Positions 1 to 10,745 of a DNA stretch of 64,000 nt are shown piece after piece. A program made the translations under genes and the position numbers. The notes under the pieces were generated by a model. The model did not search any database and had not been told where the DNA came from. It saw only the letters and a list, made by a program, of their open reading frames with translations. The DNA is from Guyanagaster necrorhizus (Eukaryota > Basidiomycota > Agaricomycetes > Agaricales > Physalacriaceae): assembly GCF_019112545.1 (NCBI RefSeq), contig NW_025064903.1, forward strand, positions 1 through 64,000, read 5' to 3'. Position 1 is the stretch's first letter. Every line of letters starts with the position of its first letter.

Positions 1-170
1 AATATTCGCTACCGAGTTCGGGGTCTAGGTATTACAATGTGAAATACAGATGTGAAATGATAATGGTGAAATGAAATTAGTAGGTAATGGGAAGCGGCCG
101 GAGTCCGGTGGGTAGCGTGATAGAATTCGTGGTTGGTTGAGGTGACACGGAGGCCGGCGGCATGCACGTA
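1..170. other. Unassigned left-edge sequence
   Basis: The first ~170 bases have no similarity that I can see to the equivalent part of the neighbouring retroelement, and no convincing reading frame. Homology to the Ty3/gypsy pol starts only near base 175, so this is either the flank of a truncated element or other sequence joined to it. Confidence 0.4.
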
Positions 171-187
171 ACAACTTCGCAACAACA

Positions 188-985
188 ATGGCGAAAATCC
201 ATGAGGAAACAAAGGTGGTGCTGGAGAAGGCGGCTTCAACAATGCAGAGACAGTACAACAAACACCGGTGGGCAGCCCATGAATATTCACCAAACGACAA
301 AGTTTGGTTGGATACAATGAATCTCCACTTACCAAGGCCAAAACAAAAATTGGCAGACAAATGAACCAGGCCTTTCAAGATACTTCGCAAAATTGGAAAG
401 TCCGCATACAGGTTGCAGCTCCCAGCAACTTGGAAAATCCATAATGTTTTTAATGAAACATTGTTGACACCTTACATGGTGCCAGCCTTTTCAAACCAAG
501 AACGACCACCACCGCCTCCACTGGAACTCATCAATGATGAAGAACACTATGAAATCGATGAGGTTCTAAATCACAAAACACGAAAGGTTAAAGCACGAGG
601 TGGAGGTATGACAACAACAGTTGACTATCTAGTCAGCTGGAAAGGCTATGGACCAGAATCGAACCAATGGGTCAATGAAAAATACATAGACGCAGAAGAG
701 GCAATCCATGACTATGAACTGCAAAACAACAAAATTACTATGGGACATACAACAAGAAGCAATGTGTCCCAAGTAAGCGATGGATCCACAGGCAGCCTGC
801 GACAGACCGAAAGTCACAACATAATGATAGCAGAAACTAACTATCCATCGCTCTTGCAGTTCGAGATCATAAACCAAGACAAGGAACCATCGAGTGGTCA
901 AAGTCTTTATGAACCTGCGAAATACACAAACGGGTCCAGCAGATTGGCCACCTCCTTCCAAGAGGGGGGGACTTCCCTAACTTAA
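188..985 (+). pseudogene. Integrase C-terminus with chromodomain (fragment A)
   Basis: The frame from the ATG at 188 reads through to the stop at 985 with one in-frame TGA at 362-364, just after KQKLADK. The segment after the stop contains the GPF-type motif region and a chromodomain with EVLNHKTRKVKARGG, then DYLVSWKGYGPESNQWV, the hallmark aromatic cage part of chromodomains in fungal chromoviruses, where it targets integration to modified histones. The upstream pol (RT, RNase H, integrase core) is absent. It is a dead fragment: no protein could be made from it as part of a working polyprotein. Confidence 0.8.
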
Positions 986-1004
986 CCATCAGGATGATGG
1001 TCTT

Positions 1005-1014
1005 AAGGAGGGGG
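1005..1014 (+). other. Polypurine tract of fragment A
   Basis: The run aaggaggggg lies three bases before the TGTTACG start of the 3' LTR, the expected place for the plus-strand primer of an LTR retrotransposon. Confidence 0.6.
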
Positions 1015-1017
1015 TAA

Positions 1018-1544
1018 TGTTACGATTTTTCCTATTCTCTTTCTATTTTCTTTTTCCTCGGAAATAACCCCTATCTTTGCTTAGTCAGGGCACTTAGACT
1101 AGTGCTTAGGACCATGGGAATGCTTGGTCAGCAACTCAGTCAGTCATTGTCATATCGAACAGCTGTGTGCTGTGAAGGGAGAGACAATGTCCCTTTTGTC
1201 CTCCAACTGTGGTGCAGCAGTAACAGCACACAGCAGGACAATAGCTTTTGTGGAGAGACTGGCAATGGTAGGGGAAACAGCACAACAGCAAGACAACAGC
1301 TTTTGTGAGCACTTATTTATAGTACGATAACAAAATAGTATTTAAGTAGCTTAGTTCTCGCTGTAATACCCCAGTCTCGAACTAAAGTTTTACTTCACCA
1401 TCTTATCTCGAGCTCCTGCTACTTGCAACGCCTTGACCTCACAACACTCTCATCACATCAGTGAACTCAGTCAGACATACCCGAAGTGTGAGGTACCAAA
1501 CTGTTTATCACGTGTTGATTGTCACGTGGAATTTGGGCTTAACA
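1018..1544 (+). repeat. 3' LTR of fragment A (527 bp)
   Basis: The LTR begins TGTTACGATTTTTCC and ends GGGCTTAACA, giving short inverted termini TGTTA/TAACA. A second, diverged copy of the same LTR lies in reverse orientation at 8669-9194; both share the internal blocks CTTTGCTTAGTCAGGGCAC and GTGCTGTGAAGGGAGAGACA. A TATTTAAG box near 1338 may be the LTR promoter TATA element. Confidence 0.85.
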
Positions 1545-3180
1545 CATCTTCATCGTCCTCTTGTAACATTTCCTCATTGTTAGCTGATCGGTTGATCAGA
1601 TTGGATATCATGTCCAATTTGTTGATTTTGTGTTCATAATCTCTGATTGCATTCTCTGCATTCATGTATTTTTTGTTGACCCATTGATTTGATTCCAGTC
1701 CATAACCCTTCCAGCTGACGAGGTAGTCAATAGTTGTTTTCATGCCTCCACCACGTGCTTTAACTTGGCATGTTTTGTGATTTAGAACCTCATCAATTTC
1801 ATAATGTTCTTCATCATCGATGAGGTCTGGTGGTGGTGGAGGTGGACATTCTTGGTTTGGAAAGGCAGGTGCCACGTATGGTGTCAATAATGCCTCGTTA
1901 AAGACATTGTGGACTTTCCAAGTTGCTGGGAGTTGCAACTTGTATGTGGAGTTGCCGATCTTTTTGATTACTGTGAAGGGGCCTGTTCATTTGTCGGCCA
2001 GTTTTTGCTTTGGTCTCGGCAAATGGAGGTTTGTTGTGTCCAACCAAACTTTGTCATTGGTTGAATATTTGTGGCTGGCCCATCGATGCTTGTTATACTG
2101 CTTCTTCATTGTTGAAGCAGCTTTTTCAAGGGCCCTTTTTATTTCTTCATGGATCTTTGCCATTGTCATTGCAAAGTCTGCTGATGCTGGTGTTGTTGTG
2201 TGAACCCACCCTGTTTCTGCGACTGGCGGGTTCCATCCATAATTCACAAAGAATGGTGTTTTACCCATTGCAGAGTGAATTCTGTTGTTATGTTGGAATG
2301 CTGCGAGTGCAAGCCATTCCATCCAGTCATCCTGTCGATAGCTGATGAAAAGTCATAAGTACTTTTCAATTTCTTGGTTAGCTCATTCTGTTTGGCCATC
2401 TGTTTGTGGGTGATATGCTATTGAGGCATTTCTCTTGATGTTGAGCAGTCGGTACAAATCGTCTAAGAATTTGGAAACGAATTGTGGTCCTCTGTCCGAA
2501 ATTATGACTTGAGGCATGCTGTACTTTGCATAAACCTCATCCTGTAGTATTTTTGCCCATCCCTCGGATGTCAACTCTGTTGAACAGATGATCGGAATGA
2601 TTGCCTTCGAGAAGCGATTGACTATGATGATGATTGCATCATAGCCATCGCTTTTGGGAAGTCCAGTTATCATATCTACCGAAATGTGGGTCCATGGTGA
2701 TGAAGGAACCTCATTTGGGTGGAGGGGTGCTGCTTTGGGTTGTGTTGAGGCCTTGCCTCATTGACAAGCCTTGCAAGCTTTGACATATCGGGTGATATTA
2801 TAGTCCATTTTGGGCCACCAATATTCCCATAAAACCAGTTCCTTGGTCTTTGCAATCCCGGGATGTCCAGCAGTTGCGTGATCATGGCATGTGGCAATAA
2901 TATCACCACAGAGTTTCTCATCCTGGGGGATATAGATCCATCCATCATAGCGGATCATTCTCCCTTCTTTTTTCAGCCCTCACTCATGGTTGAGTGATGG
3001 AGCAATTCATTGATCCCACTTGTGAGGATCCCAAGTGGTGCTTTTGATGTGTTCATGCATCTCTTCTTCCATGGGCATAATCATTGCCCAGAAGTGTTCT
3101 GGTCATAGTAATGTGATCTCTTTGTTGTTGTCTCCTCCTTGGTTATGATCCGCCCTGCAGCTGAGGAAGTCGGCCTTCTT
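1545..3180 (-). pseudogene. Integrase and chromodomain region (element B)
   Basis: The zinc-binding HHCC part is visible at about 2958-2758 (HDHATAGHPG then CKACQ). The catalytic core follows: the Asp of DMITGLPKSDGYD, the second Asp in SDRGPQF, and the Glu in HPQTDGQTE (2383-2673). A chromodomain (DYLVSWKGYGLESNQWV) lies at about 1640-1760. In-frame TGA stops sit at 2353-2355, 2383-2385, 2758-2760 and 3103-3105, plus one after KQKLADK near 1985. The usual VDRFSK motif reads VNRFSK. The reading continues in frame across each stop, which shows that they are point mutations rather than gene ends. Confidence 0.85.
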
Positions 3181-3640
3181 GTTTGCTACTCCAGCCTTGT
3201 GATAGAGTGTATACTTGTATTGCGATAGTTCTGTAACCCATCAAGCTTGTCTGCAATTAAGCTTTTGGGGTTGTCAGAAATATCGGAGGTTTTGGTGATC
3301 CGTCCAAATCTCAAATGTTTGGACTGCTCCAATGAGGTAATGCCGCCACTCGGCTAGGGCGAGCATTATGGCAAGGAGTTCTTTATTGTAGATTTCGTAG
3401 TTGCGCTCAGTCACTGTGAGCACCTTTGACATAAATGTGACAGGTCACCATTTATTGTCTTGTTCCTGTGAGAGTACAGCTCTGACTGCACCTTCGCTAG
3501 AGTCTGCTTCCACTCTGAATTTCCCATCTTGGCTTAGTATGGCCAGGATTACGTCTTCGGCTAAACAGCATTTAAGGTTGTTAAATGCGTCCCGTTGGGA
3601 AATTCCCCAGTTCCATGGGGAATTTCCGGTCAATTACGTC
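3181..3640 (-). pseudogene. RNase H region (element B)
   Basis: Translation on the - strand shows the Ty3/gypsy RNase H domain: VEADSSEGAVRAVLSQ (first catalytic Asp), TERNYEIYNKELLAI (catalytic Glu) and IWTDHQNL (third Asp), ending with WVTELSQYKY. TGA stops occur at 3241-3243, 3274-3276 and 3445-3447. All three acidic residues survive, so the domain died by nonsense mutation. Confidence 0.8.
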
Positions 3641-4560
3641 ATTGGTCAGACCATTTTGCTGTAGTCCCGAATGAACCATCGGTAGAAGTTTGTGAACCCT
3701 AGGAAGGATTGTAGTTCCTTCTTTTTGGTGGGTTCCAGCCACTCGGTTACTCCCGCTATTTTGATAGGGTCCATCCGAATGCTTCCTTTGCTGATAATAA
3801 CTCCGAGGTACTCAGTTTCTAGTATCTCAAATTCGCATTTTTCAGCCTTTAGGAATAGCTGATGCTTCCTCATCAAGGATAGCACCTGGCATACCAATGT
3901 TCTGTGTTCTTCCTTGGTTTTAGACATGATGAGTATGTTGTCCAGATAGATTGTGATATTCCCTGTGGCGATGAGGTCCTTGAAGATGTCATTCATCATC
4001 TACTGGAATGTGGCTGGTGAGTTGGTTAGTCTGAAAAACATAACCATCAGTTTGAACAGACTGTGGTTAGTTCGAAAAGTGGCCTTCCATTCGTCACCTT
4101 CCTTGATTCAGACATTGTTGTATCCCCACCGAATGTTCAATTTGGTATAATATTTGGCACCTCGGAGTTTGTCCATTAACTCTGCGATTAGCGGAAGTGG
4201 ATAACAGTTCTTGATCATCATCTCATTTAGTTTCCGATAATCTTGTACTGGTCGGAGTTTCCCATCCTTCTTTTTGACAAAAAAGAAGAGTGATGCCATT
4301 GGTGACTTTGATAGCCGAATCCTCCCACTGGATAAGTTCTCTTCTAAGAACTTGTCCAGTTTCTGTTGTTCATTATTGCTAAGTGGATAGCACTTGCAAT
4401 CTAGATTGGCGTTGGCATTAGGAGTTAATTTGATCATGTGGTCCCAGGGTTTTGTGTTGGGTAGTTCATTGAAACTTTCTTTTTCAAATAAATCCCAATA
4501 ATCGCATGCCCACATTGGTACCATTTCTTCGAATGTTTTTTCCTCCTTTCCGGCATTAGC
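3641..4560 (-). pseudogene. Reverse transcriptase region (element B)
   Basis: The polymerase domain is recognisable from KKKDGKLRPVQDYRKLNE, then NCYPLPLIAELMDKL, and the active-site block ITIYLDNILIMSKT (3937-3948), ending SFLGFTNFYRWFI. The canonical YLDD catalytic box reads YLDN, a G-to-A change on the coding strand that would abolish the second Asp. Stops interrupt the frame before IKEGDEW and before MMNDIF. It is therefore inactive at both sequence and frame level. Confidence 0.85.
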
Positions 4561-4599
4561 CTTTGCTGCTAGGTCATTAGCATGGTGCATTGCACGAAT

Positions 4600-5109
4600 G
4601 TTAATGGCCCCTTGTAAGTCGATGGCGAGTATCATTTCTCTGTCTTCCATTTCTTCATCCCATTGGTCTTTGGGATCTTCATCTGATAATTCGAAGGGAA
4701 TTTTCCAGCAGTGACATCAGGCGAAGATGATGCGTCCAGTTTTCCAATTGATTAAAGGGTTGTGTCTGATTAGCCAATCATGTCCCAGGAATACCTCTCT
4801 GGTTCTTAGATCAGTTACTGCCAGGTCAATTCATTCTGAGTGATTGCCGATAGTGAGCCTGAGCTCTACATATTCAGTGATCGATCCAGCTTGATTCTTT
4901 GTCCCATCCATGTTATAGATGGGGATCGGGGCCGCTGTTGCCCGGGTTGGTAATTGATGCTTGGTGATGAAAGCTCGATTAATGGAACTTCCTGTGCAGC
5001 CGCTGTCGATCAGGACAGTAACTGCATGGGTAGATCAAGATGTTAATGTCTCGATCTGTGCTTTGGTTATTAGATCCTGTCCAGAGGACTTAGTTCGTCG
5101 AATGAACTT
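4600..5109 (-). pseudogene. Aspartic protease region (element B)
   Basis: The - strand frame contains VLIDSGCTGSSINRAFI, the DSG-type active site of retropepsins, followed by TIGNHSE, a TGA, then IDLAVTDLRTREVFLGHDW. This arrangement (DSG ... flap-like segment ... LGHDWL) is typical of fungal Ty3/gypsy proteases. At least three TGA codons interrupt it (before STHAV, before IDLAV and before CHCW). The region sits between the gag zinc knuckle and the RT, as expected. Confidence 0.75.
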
Positions 5110-8100
5110 TCATGATCCGTGTAGTTCGTCAAGCCATTCGAGTATATGGCACCTTTCTGCTCTTCGCATTTCTGTAATCATATCATCGATCACTTCCTTG
5201 GCACAGGTCTTATGTACCCAATTTTTGAGTATGGCCTTTGCCACTGCTTCATCCTTGGCATCTTTGATCGCCTGCCAAGTCCATTCAGTATCAAATGGCT
5301 TGAGCCAGGCAGTGGGGCTCCCTGCCTCTGTTTGGCCTGAAGGTGATTGAGTCTGTTCTATATTTTTAGCTTGATGATCTTTAAGTGATGACATACCTTT
5401 ATTAGGGCTCTCTGCCCTTCTTCAGCCCTTCGTCAGCACTTGAGTTGCTGAGATCAATTCCTTAGGCGATTCTGAGTTCTGAGTAATAGGGTTGGGTATA
5501 TTCGAATGCACGCATAATTTAGACATAGGTGGTGATACTAAAGAAGATGAAATGTCAGTCTGTTCAGCAGAGTGTGATCCATTACTTGTGTCCTTGGCCG
5601 AGGCAGTCGAATTGCCTACTGCTTGGCCCCATCTTTTTCCTCCTCAGCTTTGTCGTCATCCTCGAGGTCCTGCACTTCCTTTGTTAGCTCCGCAATTTGT
5701 GCCCTGATATCCTCCTATGTGTGCTTGTTCTTCTTCTCTAGACAGTTCTGCGCCATGTGGCCTGGTTGGCCGCAATTAAAGCACTTCCTCTCCTTCTTGA
5801 GACGATCCACATCGATTTGCTTGCCCATTCTGGTACTTGGACTCTTACCAGTTTGCTTCCCATTGTTCTTGGAAGTTGGGGCTGAGCCGTCAGGCCTGGT
5901 GGACATGGTCACATGGGAGGTGGAGGGCTTTGAGCCCTGTCTCTGGTACCTGTGCTGATCCCACAGGTTTGTTGCTTCGGCCTTCTGCTATTGTCGTTCT
6001 TGCCACATTAGAGTGATTCTCAACTTCCAGTCGTCATAGCCAACTGGAATACTATGACCGAGGTCCGAGATCGTCTTTAGGTAGTGAGGTGGCACTCCCC
6101 ACTTCATATACTCTACCATCCATCTCGAATCGGCGATGTCTTCCCAGATCCCAGCGAGCTTCCCGAGTCACTCCAGTTCATCGAAGTAATCGGGTGCCGC
6201 TTTGTCACCCATCTTGTATTCCTTCATCTTCACTTTGTGGACTTCTCATACAGCAGGATCCATGAACTTGTCATGGATCATCTGCTTTAGTACCACCTAG
6301 GCAGGGTACCGGCTGTGTTGCCAGGTGGTCAACCAGAAGTTAGGGGCCAGTAGTACCCACCATACTTTTGCCTTGTCCTCGAAGTAGGTGGTAGCATAGT
6401 TCACCTTGTACACATCGTGAAGGAAGTACGAGGTGAAGACCTGGAAATACTGGTCGCAATCCATAAGAAAACAGTCGATATCGTCTGAAGCCCCTTTAAA
6501 AGAAAGGGGATCCTGTCCAAATGTCGGTTTGACATTTAATACATGTGCCCTCAGATCGAGAGGTGCCATCGGATTGGGAAGTTCCCCCCCTAGGGGTCCA
6601 GCCCAATCCATTGGTGGTCCTGGAAAGGAATGTAAGGACCCATCATCAGCAACAGGGCTCCTTGGTGCCAGTGGGCCTTCCTTCTTGATGATCCGTCCAT
6701 CTTTGATTGTCCACCCTTGTGCCATTGCCTCAGGGTCATCCTTCTTCTCATCAGTCGGTGCCGACCTGGTTGCCTCGTCAGGAGGTGGCTGTCCCCCTAG
6801 CAATCAGCTCTCTGTGCTGGTCCAGGGATTCGGGTGGTAAATCCTTGGCTGCGCATAGGACTGGGTCAGCCAAGATGCCATGCTACGAACAGCCGACATG
6901 GTGAGCAAGTACCTTGATGTTGCTGTTCAAATTGAAGACGCTGTGTTCACTGTTTTGGGCAGCATCACACTCGGTGTCCATGGCATAGGTGCTTCCTGTT
7001 TGCCAAACCTTAGTCGATATGGTGGCATCGCCATCATCTGATAATGTAAGAAGCATTGATTAAAATTAAAAATTGTGTGCTCTGTCACAGCATACTGTAA
7101 AATCTCTTTCCGTTCTATGGGATCTGCAGCGGTATACCTCCACCCCAGGGACGATCGTAGCCAGCGATCATCCCTCCATAATTCAGCTACCTGTTCCTGG
7201 TATAACCAAATAAATTCCTCCTCCTGTGCCTCTCATTCTCATCGCCTTTTCTCCTGTTCTTAGCACATGGTGATGCTGACGATACTTCCCTATTCAAGAA
7301 TGGGGTCCACTGCTTGGCCCCCTTGGTCCTCCTCCTCAGCCTCGTCATCCCCTTTGGTCCTCTTGTTGGTGGTCCCCTCGAGGAGGGAACTGCCTTGCTG
7401 GCTGAAGGTTTCCGGAGTGAGTGGGTTGGGGCTGAGTGCTTGACTCAGCATCCTCAGGTCCGAGTTGAGAAGTAGGCTCCTGGTCGGGCTGCTCCTCTTC
7501 TCCTTCTGCTGGCAGCGCCACTGCTCTGCGATACCAGCAGAAGTTTCTGTAGAAACAGGGGCAGAGGAAGAGGGAGGTGATTGGCCCGTTGAGGACCCTT
7601 TTGAGGTCTCCAGTGGGGTCAATATGTTCATTGTCGCCCCCGATTGATCTGAGGTCTGACGGTATCCTATCTCCCCAGATGGGGATATTGTCAGTTTCAG
7701 TGATGGTGTCTGTCCCATATGATAATGGGCGGTCGTCGCTGAGGAGTGTCAGCTCCCCACGGTAGAAGTCATCGGCATGGACAACTCTGGCTGGTCCTGT
7801 CCAGGGGTCAGGCTCATTGACAGGAGTGGCTGGTTCCCAGAACGGAGAGTCAGGAGTGCCGACTGTGGTATTGAGGTAGTTGGTAAGGGAGTGGGGGGTC
7901 AGCTGTATTGGGTTTGGTACCACTGGACCACCCCTTGGTAGGCGGGTTCGTTCTCCTCATTCCAATCTGCTGGCAGCTCTTGACGCTGCTTGCCAGTATT
8001 TGATCTCGCTTCTGTTGGTGTCATCAAAGAAGGGGTTGGGACTACTGACCCTTGTTCCCCTTCTACTGCTCCTTGTTGTGCTTCTGGTGTCTGGAGCCAT

Positions 8101-8426
8101 CCAAATGGCATCCAGGGAGTCTCTAGCCCAGTGCCCAATTCCAGACTAGGCAACAGTTGTTCTTGATGCAGTGATGCTGTGCTCGGAGGCAGGGAGGGGG
8201 GTGTTGGGTCGGGATCGTCAAAACTCTGTAGCCCAAGAGTTTTCAGGGTCTCAGACGACTGCTGACAGGGGTCTTGGGGGGTATCCATGTTGCTGCTGCT
8301 GCTCCTCCTCTTCCCTAGAATGCCTTTGAGTCGAGCTCCCAGGCTCATCTTCTGTTTCTTCAGAGTGTCAGATGGAGTTTCAGACAGAGGGAGAGATGTT
8401 GTGGAGGGGGAGGTCTGGTGTGACAT
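5110..8426 (-). pseudogene. Gag and gag-leader region (element B)
   Basis: From right to left: a leader frame 8426-7899 (Ser/Pro-rich), a second frame 7923-7290 that overlaps it out of phase, capsid-like sequence 6803-6297 (AMAQGWTIKDGRI, then KVNYATTYFEDKAKVWW), a CCHC zinc knuckle CFNCGQPGHMAQNC (5715-5912 frame) and a linker 5394-5110. CCHC binds RNA in retroelement Gag. The capsid frame carries a TAG at its end and further TGA stops at DPAV* and DELE*. Gag and pol appear to have been one long frame originally, with the leader now split by frameshifts. Confidence 0.75.
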
Positions 8427-8668
8427 TTCAAAGGATTGTGCAGATGCATTGGAATTCTTGGTAGTGTCAAATGGCCCAGGCGGTAATGGATTGGCATCTA
8501 TGGCACAGCTGTATGATCACCAATAAACCGATCAAGGTTCCAATGATAGAAGCCAAGAGTTCGAAGAACTCGTGAGTAAAGTTTGGGTCGGATGGATTTA
8601 AGGCAGGGGGCATTCAGTTCTCAAAGCAGTTTAGGCTTGAGAAGGGAAGCAAGAAGTCTCAAACTAAT

Positions 8669-9194
8669 TGTTAAGCCCAAATTCCACATGACTAGAGACA
8701 CATGATAAACTGACAGAACCTCGCACTTTGGGTTATACTGTCAGAGTTCACTTGTGTGTGACTAGTGTTGTGTTGTCAAGGCGTTTGCAGTTTGCTCGAG
8801 ATGAGATGGTGAAGTAAAACTTTAGTTCAAGACTGAGGTGTTACAGCAAGAACTAAACTACTTAAATACTGTTCTGTTATCACATTATAAATAACTGTTC
8901 ACAAAAGATATTGTCTGCTGTAGAGCTGTTTCCCCTACCATTGCCAGGCTCTCCACAAAAGCTGTTGTCATGCTGCAGGACTGTGGTCATGCACTGTAAT
9001 TTGGGGACAAAAGGAGCATTGTCTCTCCCTTCACAGCACACAGCAGTGCAATAGAAGAATGACCGACTGGGCTGCTGAGCTAAGCATTCCCACGGTCATA
9101 AGCGCTGGCCTAAGTGCCCTGACTAAGCAAAGATAGGGGTCATTTCTGAAGGAAAAGAAAGAAAAATAGGAAGAAAATAGGAAAAATCGTAACA
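8669..9194 (-). repeat. 5' LTR of element B (526 bp)
   Basis: Read on the - strand it begins TGTTACGATTTTTCC at 9194 and ends GGGCTTAACA at 8669. It is the same LTR family as 1018-1544 but clearly diverged, so the two LTRs do not belong to one recent insertion. Its right border marks the edge of the retroelement block; the next bases start aattgtgaata. Confidence 0.85.
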
Positions 9195-9289
9195 AATTGT
9201 GAATAACATCACAAGAGATGCATAGAGTAAAAAAATCATGAAAAGCACAGCAAACTTCCAAGTTCAAAGTTCAAATGGATATTTTTTTG

Positions 9290-9415
9290 AAAAATTACCA
9301 TGCAGCATATGTATTTTCTGACTGGAAGTTGAACCCAATGCACTTAATCACATAAATGACAGATGTGTGATAACCAATAGACTATGCCTTTTAGTTGGCT
9401 GCATTTCTATATTCT
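9290..9415 (-). repeat. tRNA-like segment (SINE head or tRNA pseudogene)
   Basis: The - strand carries a box A-like TAGTCTATTGG followed about 45 nt later by a box B-like GGGTTCAACTTCC, the internal RNA polymerase III promoter layout. Between them CACAT and ATGTG can pair as an anticodon-like stem. The D-stem and acceptor stem do not pair fully, so it is not a working tRNA. Downstream (9200-9290) is A/T-rich with homopolymer runs, as in a SINE body or tail. Confidence is limited because no second copy is in the window. Confidence 0.4.
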
Positions 9416-9604
9416 AGCTTCTGATGGTGTATCTTCTTTTCTTCCTATCACAAACTTATCTTGCATTGACTTGCTTTTGGAGGGAACTGTCATCTAATTA
9501 CTGATATTCAATTGCTCATAATGGGACCAAAGAAGATACAGTAGTCTACCCTTGATGTGAACATGGTGGTCCATTCAATGCTGAGCAGAATAGTTGGTTA
9601 GATT

Positions 9605-10745
9605 TTATAAAGGAAAGACATTGAATAGTTCATTGGGTATTGACGCGCCCACGAGAACGGACGTCTCGTAATTCCAGCAGCGACTGACGTTTTTGATGGT
9701 GTATCCGCCTCTCCCGACGATCATAAGTGGGACGTTGAATTTTCGTACAAAGTTGACGCATTCGCCGTGTGCTGCGATAGACAAGTTGAATGTACCGAGA
9801 CCGTCACAGCCTAGAGAGTCTGCGCCGCATTGGAGAACGATTGCTGACGGGCTGAATGCGTGGACCGTGTCACCGATTACCGTCTTAAAAACGGTGAGGT
9901 ACATCTCGTCATCGATACCGTCTAATAGGGGAACGTTAAGACAGAAATGTTTCCCCAGTCTACTACCGTTATCGTCCAATTTCCCAGTCCCCAGGAAGTA
10001 ACCCCCGGTGTACTTGTAAAAGGAGACAGTCATAACTCTATTGGAGTATAAAGGGCGAACTCCACACCGTCTCCGTGATGGATACCAATGTCAATATATA
10101 GAACTCGAGGATGGTATCTAAGAAGGCGATGAATACTGTGCCGTGTGAGTTTCCAGTCATACTCACCTCAGGAGTTCGAGGATTCCCAAAACGATATCAT
10201 TCGTGCAGCAAAATCCGCTGGCTTCCCCTCACTTCGCGTGGTGAAGTCAGCCTGCCCAGTTGATAGCAATGTCGGTGGTACCAGCGCATAGTTTTCTAGC
10301 AGAGGAAAGCGAGCCTCCGGATTACATACGACAGAAATCGTACATGTCCGAGAAAACGGGGTAGTCTTCTCCGCAGTTGAAGTTGTCCAGCATTTACTTC
10401 ATATCTCCTTGGCTTTGCGGTGTAACTCTGGGTTGAAAAACAGTTAGATACACTTTCCGTTTCATTGTACACATACTAGTACTGACTTGGCTAAAAAATC
10501 AAGGTAATCTGCGTCATGGTAAACTTCGAGCTCTTCTCATGTGGCCCATCGAACATCATATATGTGATGTAGTTGTTTGTCAAGACCGTAACCCAGCACT
10601 AATGCATTCGTTAGTGTGAGCCTGTGCGGTTTCATAGGATGCCGTTCCTAAAATACATCAACAGTCAATTGAAAACCCGTCACCATCTTCAAGACTTACG
10701 CCATAGTGTTGTGCGCCAATATCTTTCGGAAAATAACATGAGACA
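9605..10745 (-). pseudogene. Class I histone deacetylase (Hos2/Rpd3-like) pseudogene
   Basis: Translated - strand segments follow the HDAC family in order: DIGAQHYG, then [60 protein letters not shown], and [15 protein letters not shown] with [10 protein letters not shown] near the C-terminus. At least two spliceosomal introns are still visible: one GTAAGT...TTTTAG between HYG and HPMK, and one GTCAGT...CAACCCAG after FLAK. The frame is broken by a TGA at 10537-10539 (after VRWAT, where Arg is usual), by stops after the Gly of INWAG and after HHAK, and by a frameshift before NRVMTVS. The protein ends early (NELFNVFPL). The glycine-rich motif GGGGYT reads GRGGYT. It is an unprocessed, decayed gene copy adjacent to the retroelement. 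Confidence 0.8.

Larger units (their letters stand above)
171..1544 (+). mobile_element. Ty3/gypsy chromovirus fragment A (3' end of pol plus 3' LTR)
   Basis: This is a truncated LTR retrotransposon in + orientation. It keeps only the integrase C-terminus with chromodomain, a purine tract (1005-1014) and one LTR (1018-1544). It is closely related to the larger element on the opposite strand immediately to the right: the same residues surround the KQKLADK stretch, the same LTR family is used, and both carry a TGA at the same codon. The 5' part of the element is missing at about base 170. Its LTR end touches the broken 3' end of the second element, so the two are tail to tail. Confidence 0.85.
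1545..9194 (-). mobile_element. Ty3/gypsy chromovirus B, nearly complete, inactivated
   Basis: Read on the - strand from the 5' LTR (8669-9194), the order is gag, aspartic protease, reverse transcriptase, RNase H, integrase and chromodomain, which is the Ty3/gypsy order with a chromodomain (chromovirus). The 3' LTR is missing: the coding end runs directly into the opposite-strand LTR at 1544/1545. The frame is broken by about twenty stops, most of them TGA at positions where the family has Arg. Frameshifts occur in the gag leader. No tRNA primer binding site starting TGG is evident next to the 5' LTR, so self-priming as in Tf1 is possible but unproven. Confidence 0.88.

Noticed and set aside
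1102..1330. Short + frames within the LTR of fragment A
   Set aside because: They lie wholly inside the LTR and are not conserved as frames in the second LTR copy.
9605..10033. HDAC frame as a short functional gene
   Set aside because: It lacks the N-terminal half in frame, its glycine-rich motif is altered and it ends early; upstream exons contain stops, so a pseudogene is the better call.
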